Virus record (IMG/VR): IMGVR_UViG_3300037807_000878
Span: 92,429-156,428 of that record
From: a virus
Length of the DNA: 64,000 bases
Reading direction: 5' to 3' (one strand)
Positions within the stretch are counted from its first letter, which is position 1. The number at the start of each line of letters is the position of its first letter. The notes under the pieces were generated by a model that saw only the letters and a list, made by a program, of their open reading frames with translations, was not told the DNA's origin and did no database searches. Positions 1 to 6,573 of the stretch are shown here, in pieces. A program made the translations under genes and the position numbers.

Positions 1-274
1 TCTTTACTGTAGAGGCATCCTCAAATTCAGAATTAGCTTCTATCGATATTTGAGATGGGTCTACCATGTCAAACTCAAAGGCCCCTTTTGGTCCATTTTC
101 TGAGTACATTCTAATTTGTACTTCTTTATTAACCAACTGTGCAACACGTTCTATCTCATAGCTTTGTAAGGAACTATCTTCTGAAACTTTCTTAGTTAGA
201 TTATGTAAAGTATCTAACCCAGCCAAAAAATCAGCCGCTACATCGTCTGCTATTAATTGTAATCTATCAGTCAT
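1..274 (-). CDS. Hypothetical protein, 3' end cut by window
   Basis: An open frame on the minus strand starts with ATG at 274 and runs off the window after 91 codons. The protein begins MTDRLQLIADD and is acidic and probably helical. I see no known motif. A TACAAT box lies nine bases upstream of the ATG, preceded by TTTGG, in the arrangement seen before many other genes here. That makes this the first gene of a leftward unit. It is divergent from the gene at 379. Function is unknown. Confidence 0.7.
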   Translation of the reverse strand, partial: MTDRLQLIADDVAADFLAGLDTLHNLTKKVSEDSSLQSYEIERVAQLVNKEVQIRMYSENGPKGAFEFDMVDPSQISIEANSEFEDASTVK

Positions 275-283
275 AACGTATTT

Positions 284-294
284 ATTGTACCAAA
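284..294 (-). promoter_or_regulatory. -10 promoter element
   Basis: On the minus strand the sequence reads TTTGGTACAAT, an extended -10 (TG-n-TACAAT), nine bases before the ATG at 274. No Shine-Dalgarno is visible, so the message would have a leader of only a few bases. Confidence 0.5.
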
Positions 295-325
295 GGTTTG
301 TGAAATAAAAAATGTACCTATTAAA

Positions 326-334
326 TGGTATAAA
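326..334 (+). promoter_or_regulatory. Extended -10 promoter, TGGTATAAA type
   Basis: The sequence TGGTATAAA sits 44 bases before the ATG at 379. It matches the TG-n-TATAAT extended -10 class. The same GGTATAAAA core recurs at 11784, 15880 and 40682. Unlike the leaderless units, this one leaves a leader with a Shine-Dalgarno (GGAG at 367-370). Confidence 0.5.
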
Positions 335-378
335 ATTATATCTAAACATCCTAGTTTAACAAAAACGGAGAAAAACAA

Positions 379-1161
379 ATGGGTAAACAAAACAAACTAC
401 CGGTTTGTGAAGTAATACTTCACAAGCCTTTCGAGGCCATAACAGCGATTGACCCCGTACTGGGGGAACATTTCTATAACCTCAAAAAGCGATGCTCTAT
501 AGAAGTAGAGCGGCTTCGCTTTTTTAATAAAGAGTTACTGAAGAGGTTATTCAGTGACACTCACCTCACGCTTCAAGGCCGCGTGCGCGAGCACGGAGGC
601 TTTAAAGTTATAGAAGGCGCGGCGCAAGTACTTTGCACGTCGGAGGGGGCGCCGGTGGCTGGGTCTAGCGCCCGAAACCCCAAAGCCTTTGGGGCTGCGT
701 TGTGGTACAGGGTCCGAAACGAGCCAGTGTACATCGTTAGAAGTCACGCCGATTTTATCGGTGGTGATGGTATGGCAGAAGAGTGCACAGGAGAAAAGTG
801 GGATCCAAAAGCCAAGGCGGCCGGGTTGAGGGGAGTGTGGCGCCGAGAGGTCCCTAAGGAGTGGCGGTTCTTCAAAGCTGACGTCAACAACTTGGAGCAG
901 CAGCTCCGAGAAGGTTGCTTAGCCACGGAGGAGAAGCGCCTAGTAAACTTCTCCTCGGAGACGTTGAAGGGCGCTATCGAGGCGTCCTTTGATAAGGCGC
1001 AGTGTGTTGGCTGTAACCATATACATTATGGTTTGCTGACATTGCCTCCCGGTGTAGCTCAGCCGGAAAGGAATCGCACGCGAAGGAGCGCTATTGAGCT
1101 TATAGCTTCTTATAATGCCGCTTCAGGAAAGTGGCGTAAACGCTTTAAGCCGTTGAAATAG
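379..1161 (+). CDS. Unknown 260-aa protein, compositionally distinct
   Basis: A 260-residue basic protein that I do not recognise. The ATG has a GGAG eight bases upstream and its own promoter at 326, and a strong terminator follows, so it is a single-gene unit. From about 560 to 1000 the codons are clearly richer in G and C than the AT-rich neighbours (runs such as GCGCGAGCACGG). The protein has one CVGC followed by HIH near residues 208-216, a possible metal site, and no signal peptide or membrane segment. The composition and monocistronic layout suggest a recently acquired accessory gene; this is inference. Confidence 0.85.
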   Translation: MGKQNKLPVCEVILHKPFEAITAIDPVLGEHFYNLKKRCSIEVERLRFFNKELLKRLFSDTHLTLQGRVREHGGFKVIEGAAQVLCTSEGAPVAGSSARNPKAFGAALWYRVRNEPVYIVRSHADFIGGDGMAEECTGEKWDPKAKAAGLRGVWRREVPKEWRFFKADVNNLEQQLREGCLATEEKRLVNFSSETLKGAIEASFDKAQCVGCNHIHYGLLTLPPGVAQPERNRTRRSAIELIASYNAASGKWRKRFKPLK

Positions 1162-1162
1162 T

Positions 1163-1203
1163 AAAAAAAAGAGAGCTGTGTATATACATAGCTCTCTTTT
1201 TTT
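1163..1203. terminator. Rho-independent terminator, probably bidirectional
   Basis: An 8-bp stem (AGAGAGCT at 1170-1177, AGCTCTCT at 1190-1197) encloses an inner TGTA/TACA stem and is followed by seven T. A run of A precedes it, so it could also work in reverse. It closes the 379 unit only 15 bases before recA. Confidence 0.85.
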
Positions 1204-1211
1204 GCTAAACT
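1203..1211 (+). promoter_or_regulatory. Extended -10 for recA, leaderless arrangement
   Basis: TGCTAAACT (TG-n-TAAACT) ends seven bases before the recA ATG, inside the tail of the preceding terminator. There is no Shine-Dalgarno. Transcription would start at or next to the A of the start codon. Confidence 0.45.
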
Positions 1212-1218
1212 ATCTACT

Positions 1219-2217
1219 ATGGCTATACGTAAAAAGAAGAAAAGCAGCTTACATGATAAGCTAGATACATTAAAAAATAAACACGGTGCTCAGCATTTTA
1301 CCGATAGCACTAATTGCGATGAAGTAGAGCGTATACCCTCGGGCTTATTTTCTATTGATTACGCTACCGGTGGGGGTCTTCCTCTAGGGAAGATCGTAGA
1401 AATGTTTGGGCCAGAGTCTTCAGGGAAAACATCTATGGCAATGCATTTTGCTGCTCAAGCACAAGCACAGGGCAAGCTTGTATGCTACATTGATGCTGAA
1501 ATCGGTTTTAACTATGACTTCGCTAAACAGGTGGGTTTGAGTACAGACCCCGATAAGTTTGTATTAGTGCAACCTCAGTATGGAGAGGAGGCGCTAGATA
1601 TATGTCTTGAGATGCTAGATGTAGAAAATATGGGTGTCATTGTTGTAGATAGTATCCCGGCATTAGTTCCTCGTGCTGTAGTAGAGGGGGATGTAGGGGA
1701 TGCGCATATTGGTCTGTTAGCAAGAGCGCTGTCACAGTTCTGCCCTATGATTGTAAAAAAGTTAGATGAATCTAAGTGCTCAATCATTTTTATTAATCAG
1801 ATCCGTGAAAAAATCGGTGTTATGTTTGGCTCACCTGAAACTACGCCTGGCGGAAGAGCTATGAAATTTTACTCAGCAATGCGTATGCGCGTTAAAAAGC
1901 GTAAGTTTATTGAGAAAGAGGGGGAGCCTATAGGAATGAGAGCCGAGATGCATGTTGTTAAAAATAAAACTGCACCTCCTTTTAGAAAAGCAGAGTACGA
2001 ACTTTTCTTTGGTACAGGCTTCTCTAAAGAAAGTGACCTTGTGGAAAACGCCTTGGCGAGAGGCATCTTTACTAAGAAAGGTTCATGGCTTTTCTATAAT
2101 AAAACAGATAAGGAGCAGATACAACTAGGACAAGGCGCCCTTGCTGTAGGCAAACTTTTAGAGGATAACCCTGAAATGTTTAAAGAAATATGGGATAAAG
2201 TTGAAGATAAGGCTTGA
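1219..2217 (+). CDS. recA: RecA-family recombinase
   Basis: RecA polymerises on single-stranded DNA and drives homologous strand exchange, here probably for phage recombination-dependent replication and repair. The 332-residue length is near bacterial RecA (about 350). Walker A is GPESSGKT at residues 64-71. Walker B ends VIVVDS near 140-145. The L2 DNA-binding loop region reads NQIREKIGVMFGSPETTPGG (193-212), almost the bacterial RecA consensus, so this is a bacterial-type RecA rather than a T4 UvsX type. The usual C-terminal acidic tail is short. The gene starts without a Shine-Dalgarno and a -10 box abuts the ATG. Confidence 0.95.
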   Translation: MAIRKKKKSSLHDKLDTLKNKHGAQHFTDSTNCDEVERIPSGLFSIDYATGGGLPLGKIVEMFGPESSGKTSMAMHFAAQAQAQGKLVCYIDAEIGFNYDFAKQVGLSTDPDKFVLVQPQYGEEALDICLEMLDVENMGVIVVDSIPALVPRAVVEGDVGDAHIGLLARALSQFCPMIVKKLDESKCSIIFINQIREKIGVMFGSPETTPGGRAMKFYSAMRMRVKKRKFIEKEGEPIGMRAEMHVVKNKTAPPFRKAEYELFFGTGFSKESDLVENALARGIFTKKGSWLFYNKTDKEQIQLGQGALAVGKLLEDNPEMFKEIWDKVEDKA

Positions 2218-2233
2218 TTTTAAAAAATATCTT

Positions 2234-2242
2234 TGGTAAAAC
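2234..2242 (+). promoter_or_regulatory. Candidate -10 (TGGTAAAAC), leaderless arrangement
   Basis: TGGTAAAAC ends six bases before the ATG at 2249. The hexamer is a weak match to TATAAT, but the TGG prefix and spacing are those seen elsewhere in the window. Confidence 0.35.
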
Positions 2243-2248
2243 TTACAC

Positions 2249-2464
2249 ATGGCACAATACGCAGAAGAAAGTGATTTCCTTTTATTAATATCTTACTCCA
2301 CAATAGGTGATGAATGGGAGGAAGCAGCCCGTAGTTCAGATTATGGTGAGATTGAAACAGCGCTCCAAGAACTCTCCGATAGTGTACAGCACTATGCTAT
2401 CGTAAGAGTTGAAGATTGTGGAGAGCCTTTAGCACCGGAAGAGGCTGAAGAATACGAATATTAA
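2249..2464 (+). CDS. Small acidic hypothetical protein
   Basis: A 71-residue strongly acidic protein ending EEAEEYEY, with no motif that I recognise. It follows recA by 31 bases and precedes the tRNA pair by six. Acidic proteins of this size in phages are often DNA mimics or inhibitors of host proteins, but nothing here shows that. A short -10-like box precedes it, so it may be transcribed together with the tRNAs. Confidence 0.65.
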   Translation: MAQYAEESDFLLLISYSTIGDEWEEAARSSDYGEIETALQELSDSVQHYAIVRVEDCGEPLAPEEAEEYEY

Positions 2465-2470
2465 TAGTGA

Positions 2471-2547
2471 AGGCCCTTAGCTTAATTGGTTAAAGCAGCA
2501 AACTCATAATTTGTTGAGTCTCGGTTCAAGTCCGAGGGGGCCTACCA
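2471..2547 (+). tRNA. tRNA with CAT anticodon (Met or Ile2)
   Basis: A complete 77-nt cloverleaf. The acceptor AGGCCCT pairs with GGGGCCT, the D stem is GCTT/AAGC, the anticodon stem is GCAAA/TTTGT with loop CTCATAA, and the T arm is CTCGG-TTCAAGT-CCGAG. CCA is encoded. The anticodon CAT fits elongator Met, or Ile2 if the C is modified to lysidine; sequence alone does not decide. Confidence 0.93.
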
Positions 2548-2555
2548 CTATCTTT

Positions 2556-2632
2556 GGGGGTGTAACTCAGGTGGTTAGAGTGTGGTTCTTATATAGCTAA
2601 AGTCGGGGGTTCAAGTCCTCCCACCCCTACCA
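2556..2632 (+). tRNA. tRNA-Ile (TAT)
   Basis: A complete 77-nt cloverleaf with acceptor GGGGGTG/CACCCCT (first pair G-U), D stem ACTC/GAGT, anticodon stem TGGTT/AGCTA with loop CTTATAT, T stem GGGGG/CCTCC and encoded CCA. Anticodon TAT reads AUA, a codon common in this AT-rich genome and rare in many hosts. It is eight bases from the preceding tRNA and surely in the same transcript. Confidence 0.9.
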
Positions 2633-2637
2633 AATAA

Positions 2638-2690
2638 CTAGATGGACTTAATCGTAAGATAAGCTGACCCGAATAAGAACCGGCATCTAG
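2638..2690 (+). ncRNA. Possible 53-nt structured RNA after the tRNA pair
   Basis: CTAGATG at 2638-2644 pairs perfectly with CATCTAG at 2684-2690, and an inner CTTA/TAAG hairpin is possible. The element sits between the last tRNA and the terminator, so it would be processed from the tRNA transcript. It does not fold as a tRNA. It may be a degraded tRNA or a small stable RNA; function unknown. Confidence 0.4.
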
Positions 2691-2691
2691 G

Positions 2692-2724
2692 ATAGCCTAA
2701 GCAGTAATGTTTGGGCTATTTTTT
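2692..2724 (+). terminator. Rho-independent terminator of the tRNA unit
   Basis: The stem ATAGCCTAA/TTGGGCTAT (nine pairs, one G-U) is followed by six T. It ends the recA-tRNA region. Confidence 0.8.
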
Positions 2725-2742
2725 GTTTAAATAGATCCTAAG

Positions 2743-2748
2743 TATAAT
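2743..2748 (+). promoter_or_regulatory. -10 TATAAT, leaderless arrangement
   Basis: A perfect TATAAT ends six bases before the ATG at 2755 and no Shine-Dalgarno is present. Confidence 0.6.
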
Positions 2749-2754
2749 CAAGTA

Positions 2755-3471
2755 ATGACTTATTCATCCTCTACTTATCCTAACCCACCTCAAGATGATA
2801 CTCATGTATCAGTAGATAACTTTCCTGCTACACAAACTGTAGATGGTTCTGTAGACGCTAATGTTACATTTCCCGTCACACAGACTGTTGACGGCTCGAT
2901 TTCAGTAGATAACTTTCCTGCTACACAAACTGTAGATGGTTCTGTAGACGCTAATGTTACATTTCCCGTCACACAGACTGTTGACGGCTCGATTTCAGTA
3001 GATAACTTTCCTGCTACACAAACTGTAGATGGTTCTGTAGACGCTAATGTTACATTTCCCGTCACACAGACTGTTGACGGCTCGATTTCAGTTGATAATC
3101 TCCCTAGTGATAAGAACTTAAGCACAGTAACTTTGGATTACGCAACCAATGGAGCAAACCCTGTAACAAACGACACTCTCATTGCAGCACCTGGGGCTGG
3201 AAGTAAAGTTGTTATCTACGGGTATCAGGTAGTTGCACAGGGCACTGGTGCGGGCTCTTCAGGGTCGTGGGTTATCTCTAATGGAAATGCAGCGAACTCT
3301 GACTACAAAGGTTATGGTGTTGTACTTGGGAATGTCCCAACTTCCACGTGTATATCTTTCACCCACGGGGTAGACCTCAGCGAAAATACTGCGTGCAACA
3401 TGACTATAACAGAGACCTCTACACAAGTTTATTTAACAGGCGTATTATATTACCGTGTAGAAAGTATTTGA
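2755..3471 (+). CDS. Repeat-bearing virion-type protein
   Basis: A 238-residue protein. Residues about 19-111 are three identical 31-residue repeats, each built from two similar halves around NFPATQTVDGS and FPVTQTVDGS. Repeats of the NFPATQ..G type are familiar from phage structural proteins. The C-terminal ~100 residues form a small beta-rich domain ending LTGVLYYRVESI; it resembles most of the 130-residue protein at 18052-18444 (shared pattern AP..SK, G-x-aromatic, and TE-S-Q...G..YY). It is probably a decoration or fibre protein. It has its own leaderless promoter and follows the tRNA terminator. Confidence 0.75.
   Translation: MTYSSSTYPNPPQDDTHVSVDNFPATQTVDGSVDANVTFPVTQTVDGSISVDNFPATQTVDGSVDANVTFPVTQTVDGSISVDNFPATQTVDGSVDANVTFPVTQTVDGSISVDNLPSDKNLSTVTLDYATNGANPVTNDTLIAAPGAGSKVVIYGYQVVAQGTGAGSSGSWVISNGNAANSDYKGYGVVLGNVPTSTCISFTHGVDLSENTACNMTITETSTQVYLTGVLYYRVESI
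2809..3087 (+). repeat. Three perfect 93-bp tandem repeats
   Basis: Three head-to-tail units start at 2809, 2902 and 2995 and are identical at the DNA level, synonymous positions included. Each encodes 31 residues in frame. A fourth, diverged start (TCAGTTGATAATC) follows at 3088. The identity implies recent expansion or ongoing recombination. Confidence 0.97.
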
Positions 3472-3497
3472 CTTTTGAGTTAACGCTATTCTATAAT
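3468..3497 (+). promoter_or_regulatory. Sigma70-like promoter
   Basis: TTGACT (3468-3473), 18 bases, then TATAAT (3492-3497). This is the clearest classic -35/-10 pair in the window. It overlaps the stop of the preceding gene and leads to the ATG at 3538, preceded by AGG at 3532-3534. Confidence 0.6.
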
Positions 3498-3537
3498 CCT
3501 TTCTTACTAACCCTTCTCTTGTAACCCTTATAGGAAA

Positions 3538-3954
3538 ATGAAGAAACATTTAGAAAGAGAGATTATAGAAGCTAACCCTATCCTGTATCGAGGTGTTCAC
3601 CTACCTCCTACTCGATCCCTCATGTATAGAGGTTTCGAATGTGGAGATGGTTGGTTTGCACTTCTCAAAGAAGCATCTATTAAGACTGAGCGCCTGCTTA
3701 AGAAAATGCCAAAAAAAGAAAGACGCAATAACTATGCGATGCATGTCATAAGTAAACATGGCTGCTTACGTATCTATATGTCTCTAATTAATGAGCATAT
3801 AGAAAAACTACTTAGTGAATTAGTAACTACTTCCTTGCATACCTGTGAGATATGTGGCAGTGAAGGTTCGCGAAATAATGATAAAACCCGTTGTAAAGAA
3901 CACCATGATGAAGCCTACGCAAGAAAGTTCACCACCAGAACTAAAACTCCCTGA
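3538..3954 (+). CDS. Hypothetical protein with C-terminal zinc motif
   Basis: A 138-residue basic protein. Near the C-terminus it has CEICGSEGS followed by CKEHH, a CxxC...CxxH pattern likely to bind zinc. Small phage proteins of this form are often nucleic-acid binding. It is first in an overlapping operon (next gene starts 50 bases before its end). I do not recognise the family. Confidence 0.7.
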   Translation: MKKHLEREIIEANPILYRGVHLPPTRSLMYRGFECGDGWFALLKEASIKTERLLKKMPKKERRNNYAMHVISKHGCLRIYMSLINEHIEKLLSELVTTSLHTCEICGSEGSRNNDKTRCKEHHDEAYARKFTTRTKTP

Positions 3955-4198
3955 ACCTGAAAAATTCCAAACGGTTCTTATTTACTTCTCTAACGGCACT
4001 ATAGGTTCTTTTACGGGAAAACCTATAGCAAGTCCAGAAAATGCAGAAAAAGAAAAACTATCTATTACAGATATAAAGTTCCTTCCTCCGCAAGCTTTGC
4101 CTGAAGGATGTGTTTTTGAACTTATGGAGGAGTCAGAAAATGAGCTAGACTTGCCAGAAGTCATTGCTGGGGAAACTTCCGAAGAAAAAACGGAATAA
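3905..4198 (+). CDS. Hypothetical protein
   Basis: The frame opens upstream at 3845, but the ATGATG at 3905/3908 is the more likely start because it shortens the overlap with the preceding gene. The product is about 97 residues, acidic at the C-terminus (GETSEEKTE). I see no recognisable domain. A terminator follows directly. Confidence 0.55.
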   Translation: MMKPTQESSPPELKLPEPEKFQTVLIYFSNGTIGSFTGKPIASPENAEKEKLSITDIKFLPPQALPEGCVFELMEESENELDLPEVIAGETSEEKTE

Positions 4199-4217
4199 AA
4201 GTGTAATCCCCTTAAGG

Positions 4218-4257
4218 ACACAGGACTTAGTATTCTCTAGGTCCTGTGTTTCTTTTT
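4218..4257 (+). terminator. Rho-independent terminator
   Basis: ACACAGGAC (4218-4226) pairs with GTCCTGTGT (4241-4249), followed by a T-rich run. It ends the 3538-4198 unit. Confidence 0.85.
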
Positions 4258-4260
4258 ATC

Positions 4261-4476
4261 ATGAACAAAACTAAAATAAAAAACTTTCTCCTTTTAATAG
4301 CAATAACTGTAATAAGCTATATATTGTTGTACCTCATCATCAGTTGTTCCAGTGTACATACAACGGAGAAGCCTTTAAATACAGTTTCTTGCAACTGCGT
4401 TGTTCCTGTAATAGCTAAACGTAAGTACAAAGGCCCTGAAGACACACTACCAAATGATACCGATAGACGAAACTGA
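4261..4476 (+). CDS. Small predicted lipoprotein
   Basis: The start at 4261 (MNKTKIKN) is preferred over an upstream in-frame ATG inside the terminator. The 71-residue product has a basic N-terminus, a hydrophobic helix and the lipobox-like LIISC, then a short polar tail. It is likely a membrane-anchored lipoprotein. Small phage lipoproteins commonly act in superinfection exclusion or as spanins; which applies here is unknown. It leads a run of overlapping genes to 5665. Confidence 0.6.
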   Translation: MNKTKIKNFLLLIAITVISYILLYLIISCSSVHTTEKPLNTVSCNCVVPVIAKRKYKGPEDTLPNDTDRRN

Positions 4477-4639
4477 AAAATTCCTAGCCCTTTTAAATGA
4501 AATGCTTATGGTGTGGGAAAAAGAAAAAATGAATACAGCTTTTGATAATTTTAAAGACGAAGTAGATTGGAAAAAAAATAAGGAGCGGTTAAGAGCTTTT
4601 ATGAAACTAATGAACGAAAATGCAGCAAACGACACTTGA
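4454..4639 (+). CDS. Small hypothetical protein
   Basis: A 61-residue, highly charged, probably helical protein. It overlaps the preceding gene by 23 bases and the next by 20, which fits translational coupling. No motif recognised. Confidence 0.5.
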   Translation: MIPIDETEKFLALLNEMLMVWEKEKMNTAFDNFKDEVDWKKNKERLRAFMKLMNENAANDT

Positions 4640-5048
4640 TCATGCTTATATGGATATGGCTATTAGATGGAGTAAATTATCTAGAGCCGAGAGAAAAAAA
4701 GTAGGTGCTTTAATTGTTAAGGACGGTGCTATTATCAGTGATGGTTTTAATGGCACTCCTGCCGGGTTTAACAACCAATGTGAGTTTGTCCTAGAGAAAG
4801 AACTTGTAACGAAGCCAGAAGTCTTACATGCTGAATCTAATGCTATCCTTAAACTAGCTAAAGCCACACTTTCATCTGAAGGCGCTACTTTATATGTAAC
4901 CTTATCCCCGTGTTTTGAATGCGCTAAGCTAATAATACAGAGTGGTATAATTCGAGTAGTATATGCAGAAAAATATAGAGAAGATAGAGGCTTGTGTCTG
5001 CTGGAAAAAGCAAATATAATAACTGAACAATGCAACCAGAACCCTTAA
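4620..5048 (+). CDS. dCMP/cytidine deaminase family
   Basis: A zinc-dependent deaminase of the deoxycytidylate/ComEB type, converting dCMP to dUMP for thymidylate synthesis. At 142 residues it is slightly short for the family. The zinc site is H70-A-E72 (HAESNA) and PCFEC at 97-101, with E72 as proton shuttle. The N-terminal NGTPAG stretch is typical of dCMP deaminases. It lies in a string of small overlapping genes, and overlaps its neighbours by about 20 bases at each end. Confidence 0.92.
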   Translation: MQQTTLDHAYMDMAIRWSKLSRAERKKVGALIVKDGAIISDGFNGTPAGFNNQCEFVLEKELVTKPEVLHAESNAILKLAKATLSSEGATLYVTLSPCFECAKLIIQSGIIRVVYAEKYREDRGLCLLEKANIITEQCNQNP

Positions 5049-5221
5049 ATGTATTAACCCTAGTAAATAAAAAATCAGGTGAAAATAAAGTTTTGTGTGG
5101 TTTAGCCTTAAAAGAAGATGCTGTCAAATATAAACTAGACTATTTAAACAGATTACCCCAGAATGAGAGGATACTCTATGATATTAAAATTAGTGAGGTG
5201 AAATTATGGAAGAAACTATAA
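5030..5221 (+). CDS. Small hypothetical protein
   Basis: A 63-residue basic protein, overlapping the deaminase gene by 19 bases and the next gene by 16. No recognisable motif. Confidence 0.55.
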   Translation: MQPEPLNVLTLVNKKSGENKVLCGLALKEDAVKYKLDYLNRLPQNERILYDIKISEVKLWKKL

Positions 5222-5433
5222 CAATGGAACAGTTATTGCAGAATAATGATACTTCCTTTATTGAGACTCAAGATACTATCAAAATGGCAGACGCTGAATT
5301 TTTATATAAATTAACTGTTATAGGTTTAAGCAGCAATGTTGATCAGCTTGGTATGGAGATAGGTAATGCCGCTGCTAGTGAGCTCGCTAGACGAGCCCAG
5401 TTAGCAAGTGAACTTATAAAAAGAATAAAATAA
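5206..5433 (+). CDS. Small hypothetical protein
   Basis: A 75-residue helical protein. The ATG at 5206 has GAGGTG eight bases upstream, a real Shine-Dalgarno inside the operon; an ATG at 5224 is a possible alternative. Function unknown. Confidence 0.6.
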   Translation: MEETITMEQLLQNNDTSFIETQDTIKMADAEFLYKLTVIGLSSNVDQLGMEIGNAAASELARRAQLASELIKRIK

Positions 5434-5434
5434 A

Positions 5435-5665
5435 ATGGACGATTCCCCTGAACGTGAACTCATGGAGATTCCTCTTCTGGAATACCTCTACTTACTGGAC
5501 ATAGTAGACGAAGCTAAACAGCTATTCACTGAGCTCACATGGGCTGAAACACCCAATGAGCATTTAATGTTCGTACGCTCGGATACGCCGGGCGGTCCTA
5601 AAGTCTTCAGGGATAGATTGCGTCGAAGTCTCATGTATTTAGATACATACAGGACTGAAGAATAG
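5435..5665 (+). CDS. Small acidic hypothetical protein
   Basis: A 76-residue acidic protein that starts one base after the preceding stop codon and ends the small-gene operon. No motif recognised. It is followed by about 70 bases with a weak AAAACCA/TGGTTTT hairpin, then a tRNA pair. Confidence 0.6.
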   Translation: MDDSPERELMEIPLLEYLYLLDIVDEAKQLFTELTWAETPNEHLMFVRSDTPGGPKVFRDRLRRSLMYLDTYRTEE

Positions 5666-5738
5666 ACAATTTCTAGGAATAAATAGTACTAAGAACTAAT
5701 TGAAAAACCATTTGGTTTTATGTATGCTTTTAGTTCAT

Positions 5739-5815
5739 GCACCCATAGCATAACTGGATAATGCCTCCGACTTCTAATCGGATGAGTTCAGGTTCGAATC
5801 CTGATGGGTGTGCCA
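5739..5815 (+). tRNA. tRNA-Arg (TCT)
   Basis: A 77-nt cloverleaf: acceptor GCACCCA/TGGGTGT, D stem GCAT/ATGC, anticodon stem TCCGA/TCGGA with loop CTTCTAA, T stem TCAGG/CCTGA, encoded CCA. It reads AGA, a typical rare-in-host, common-in-phage codon. Confidence 0.93.
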
Positions 5816-5822
5816 TAAACAC

Positions 5823-5898
5823 GGGGTTGTAGTCCAACGGCAGAGACATCGGACTTAAAATCCGTCCAGTATGGGTTCGAATCCCATCAGCCCTACCA
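5823..5898 (+). tRNA. tRNA with TAA anticodon, short variable arm
   Basis: A 76-nt cloverleaf: acceptor GGGGTTG/CAGCCCT, anticodon loop CTTAAAA, T stem ATGGG/CCCAT, CCA encoded. Anticodon TAA would read the Leu codon UUA, but bacterial leucine tRNAs have a long class II variable arm and this one has five bases (CCAGT). The D stem pairs only three bases and the top of the anticodon stem has a T-T mismatch. Its charging identity is uncertain. Confidence 0.8.
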
Positions 5899-5911
5899 AG
5901 CCTTTTTAAAC

Positions 5912-6289
5912 ATGCGTAAAGAAAATTGCCCCTTTTGTGAGAAAATAAAAAATAAAGACTACGTACTTAAAGTGCGTGATTTCTATATCTTAGAAGATGC
6001 ATATCCAGTTACACCCGGACATAAGCTGGTAGTGTCAGATAGACACATAGAATCTTTCTATGCACTCGATCAGGATGAGCTCCATCAACTTGGTTATGTG
6101 ATAGAAATGGCTACCTTACAGCAAGCCGATGCTGACGGATTCAATATAGGCTTTAACGAAGGTGAAGCGGCAGGTAAAACTGTGCCTCATTTTCACATAC
6201 ACATAATCCCTCGTTCTTTTGGAGATACTGAAGAGCCTACGGGGGGAGTAAGAAACGTGATCCCTGGAAAAGGGTCATACGAAAAATGA
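5912..6289 (+). CDS. HIT-family nucleotide hydrolase
   Basis: Histidine-triad proteins hydrolyse or transfer nucleotidyl groups (for example Ap4A or AMP-lysine). The 125-residue length is typical. The triad is HFHIHI at residues 93-98, with the middle histidine as nucleophile. An N-terminal CPFCEK is a partial zinc motif common in this family. It starts 13 bases after the tRNA and overlaps the next gene by four, so the tRNAs and this gene may share a transcript. Confidence 0.93.
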   Translation: MRKENCPFCEKIKNKDYVLKVRDFYILEDAYPVTPGHKLVVSDRHIESFYALDQDELHQLGYVIEMATLQQADADGFNIGFNEGEAAGKTVPHFHIHIIPRSFGDTEEPTGGVRNVIPGKGSYEK

Positions 6290-6555
6290 CTAGTTCTGAT
6301 ACCCGAAACCATACAGATAAGACCAATGAATCTTCTTATTGGTCTTATCGTGTTTTTAACCACGCTCCGGATATCTGGAGTATCGAAATGGTACTCTTTG
6401 ATAAAGATGGACAGCCTTGTTCGCATACCACTAAGGGCACTGACGCAGGGACATTTAACGCTTTTGATAGAGACGATCTTGAAGGGGATCTAATCCGGAT
6501 GATGCAGGCCTTTGACCACCCCACCCTTACCCCTGATGACTTTGACTACGCCTAA
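6286..6555 (+). CDS. Small acidic hypothetical protein
   Basis: An 89-residue acidic protein, ATGA-overlapped with the HIT gene and hence translationally coupled. The C-terminus is rich in Asp (DRDDLEGD, TPDDFDYA). No family recognised. Confidence 0.7.
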   Translation: MTSSDTRNHTDKTNESSYWSYRVFNHAPDIWSIEMVLFDKDGQPCSHTTKGTDAGTFNAFDRDDLEGDLIRMMQAFDHPTLTPDDFDYA

Positions 6556-6573
6556 TCTTGGAGGAGTTTTTAA

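Noticed and set aside
2638-2690. Hammerhead ribozyme
   Set aside because: A CTGA is present, but the CTGATGA and GAAA core elements and the stem order are missing.
2802-3125. 107-residue minus-strand frame in the repeat array
   Set aside because: It is the antisense shadow of the three repeats and has no start signal.
4246-4260. Upstream ATG for the 4261 lipoprotein
   Set aside because: It lies in the T run of the terminator, and the ATG at 4261 gives a better signal peptide.
5703-5720. AAAACCA/TGGTTTT hairpin after the 5435 gene
   Set aside because: It is a short AT-rich stem with few T after it. It may stop transcription weakly, but I do not annotate it.
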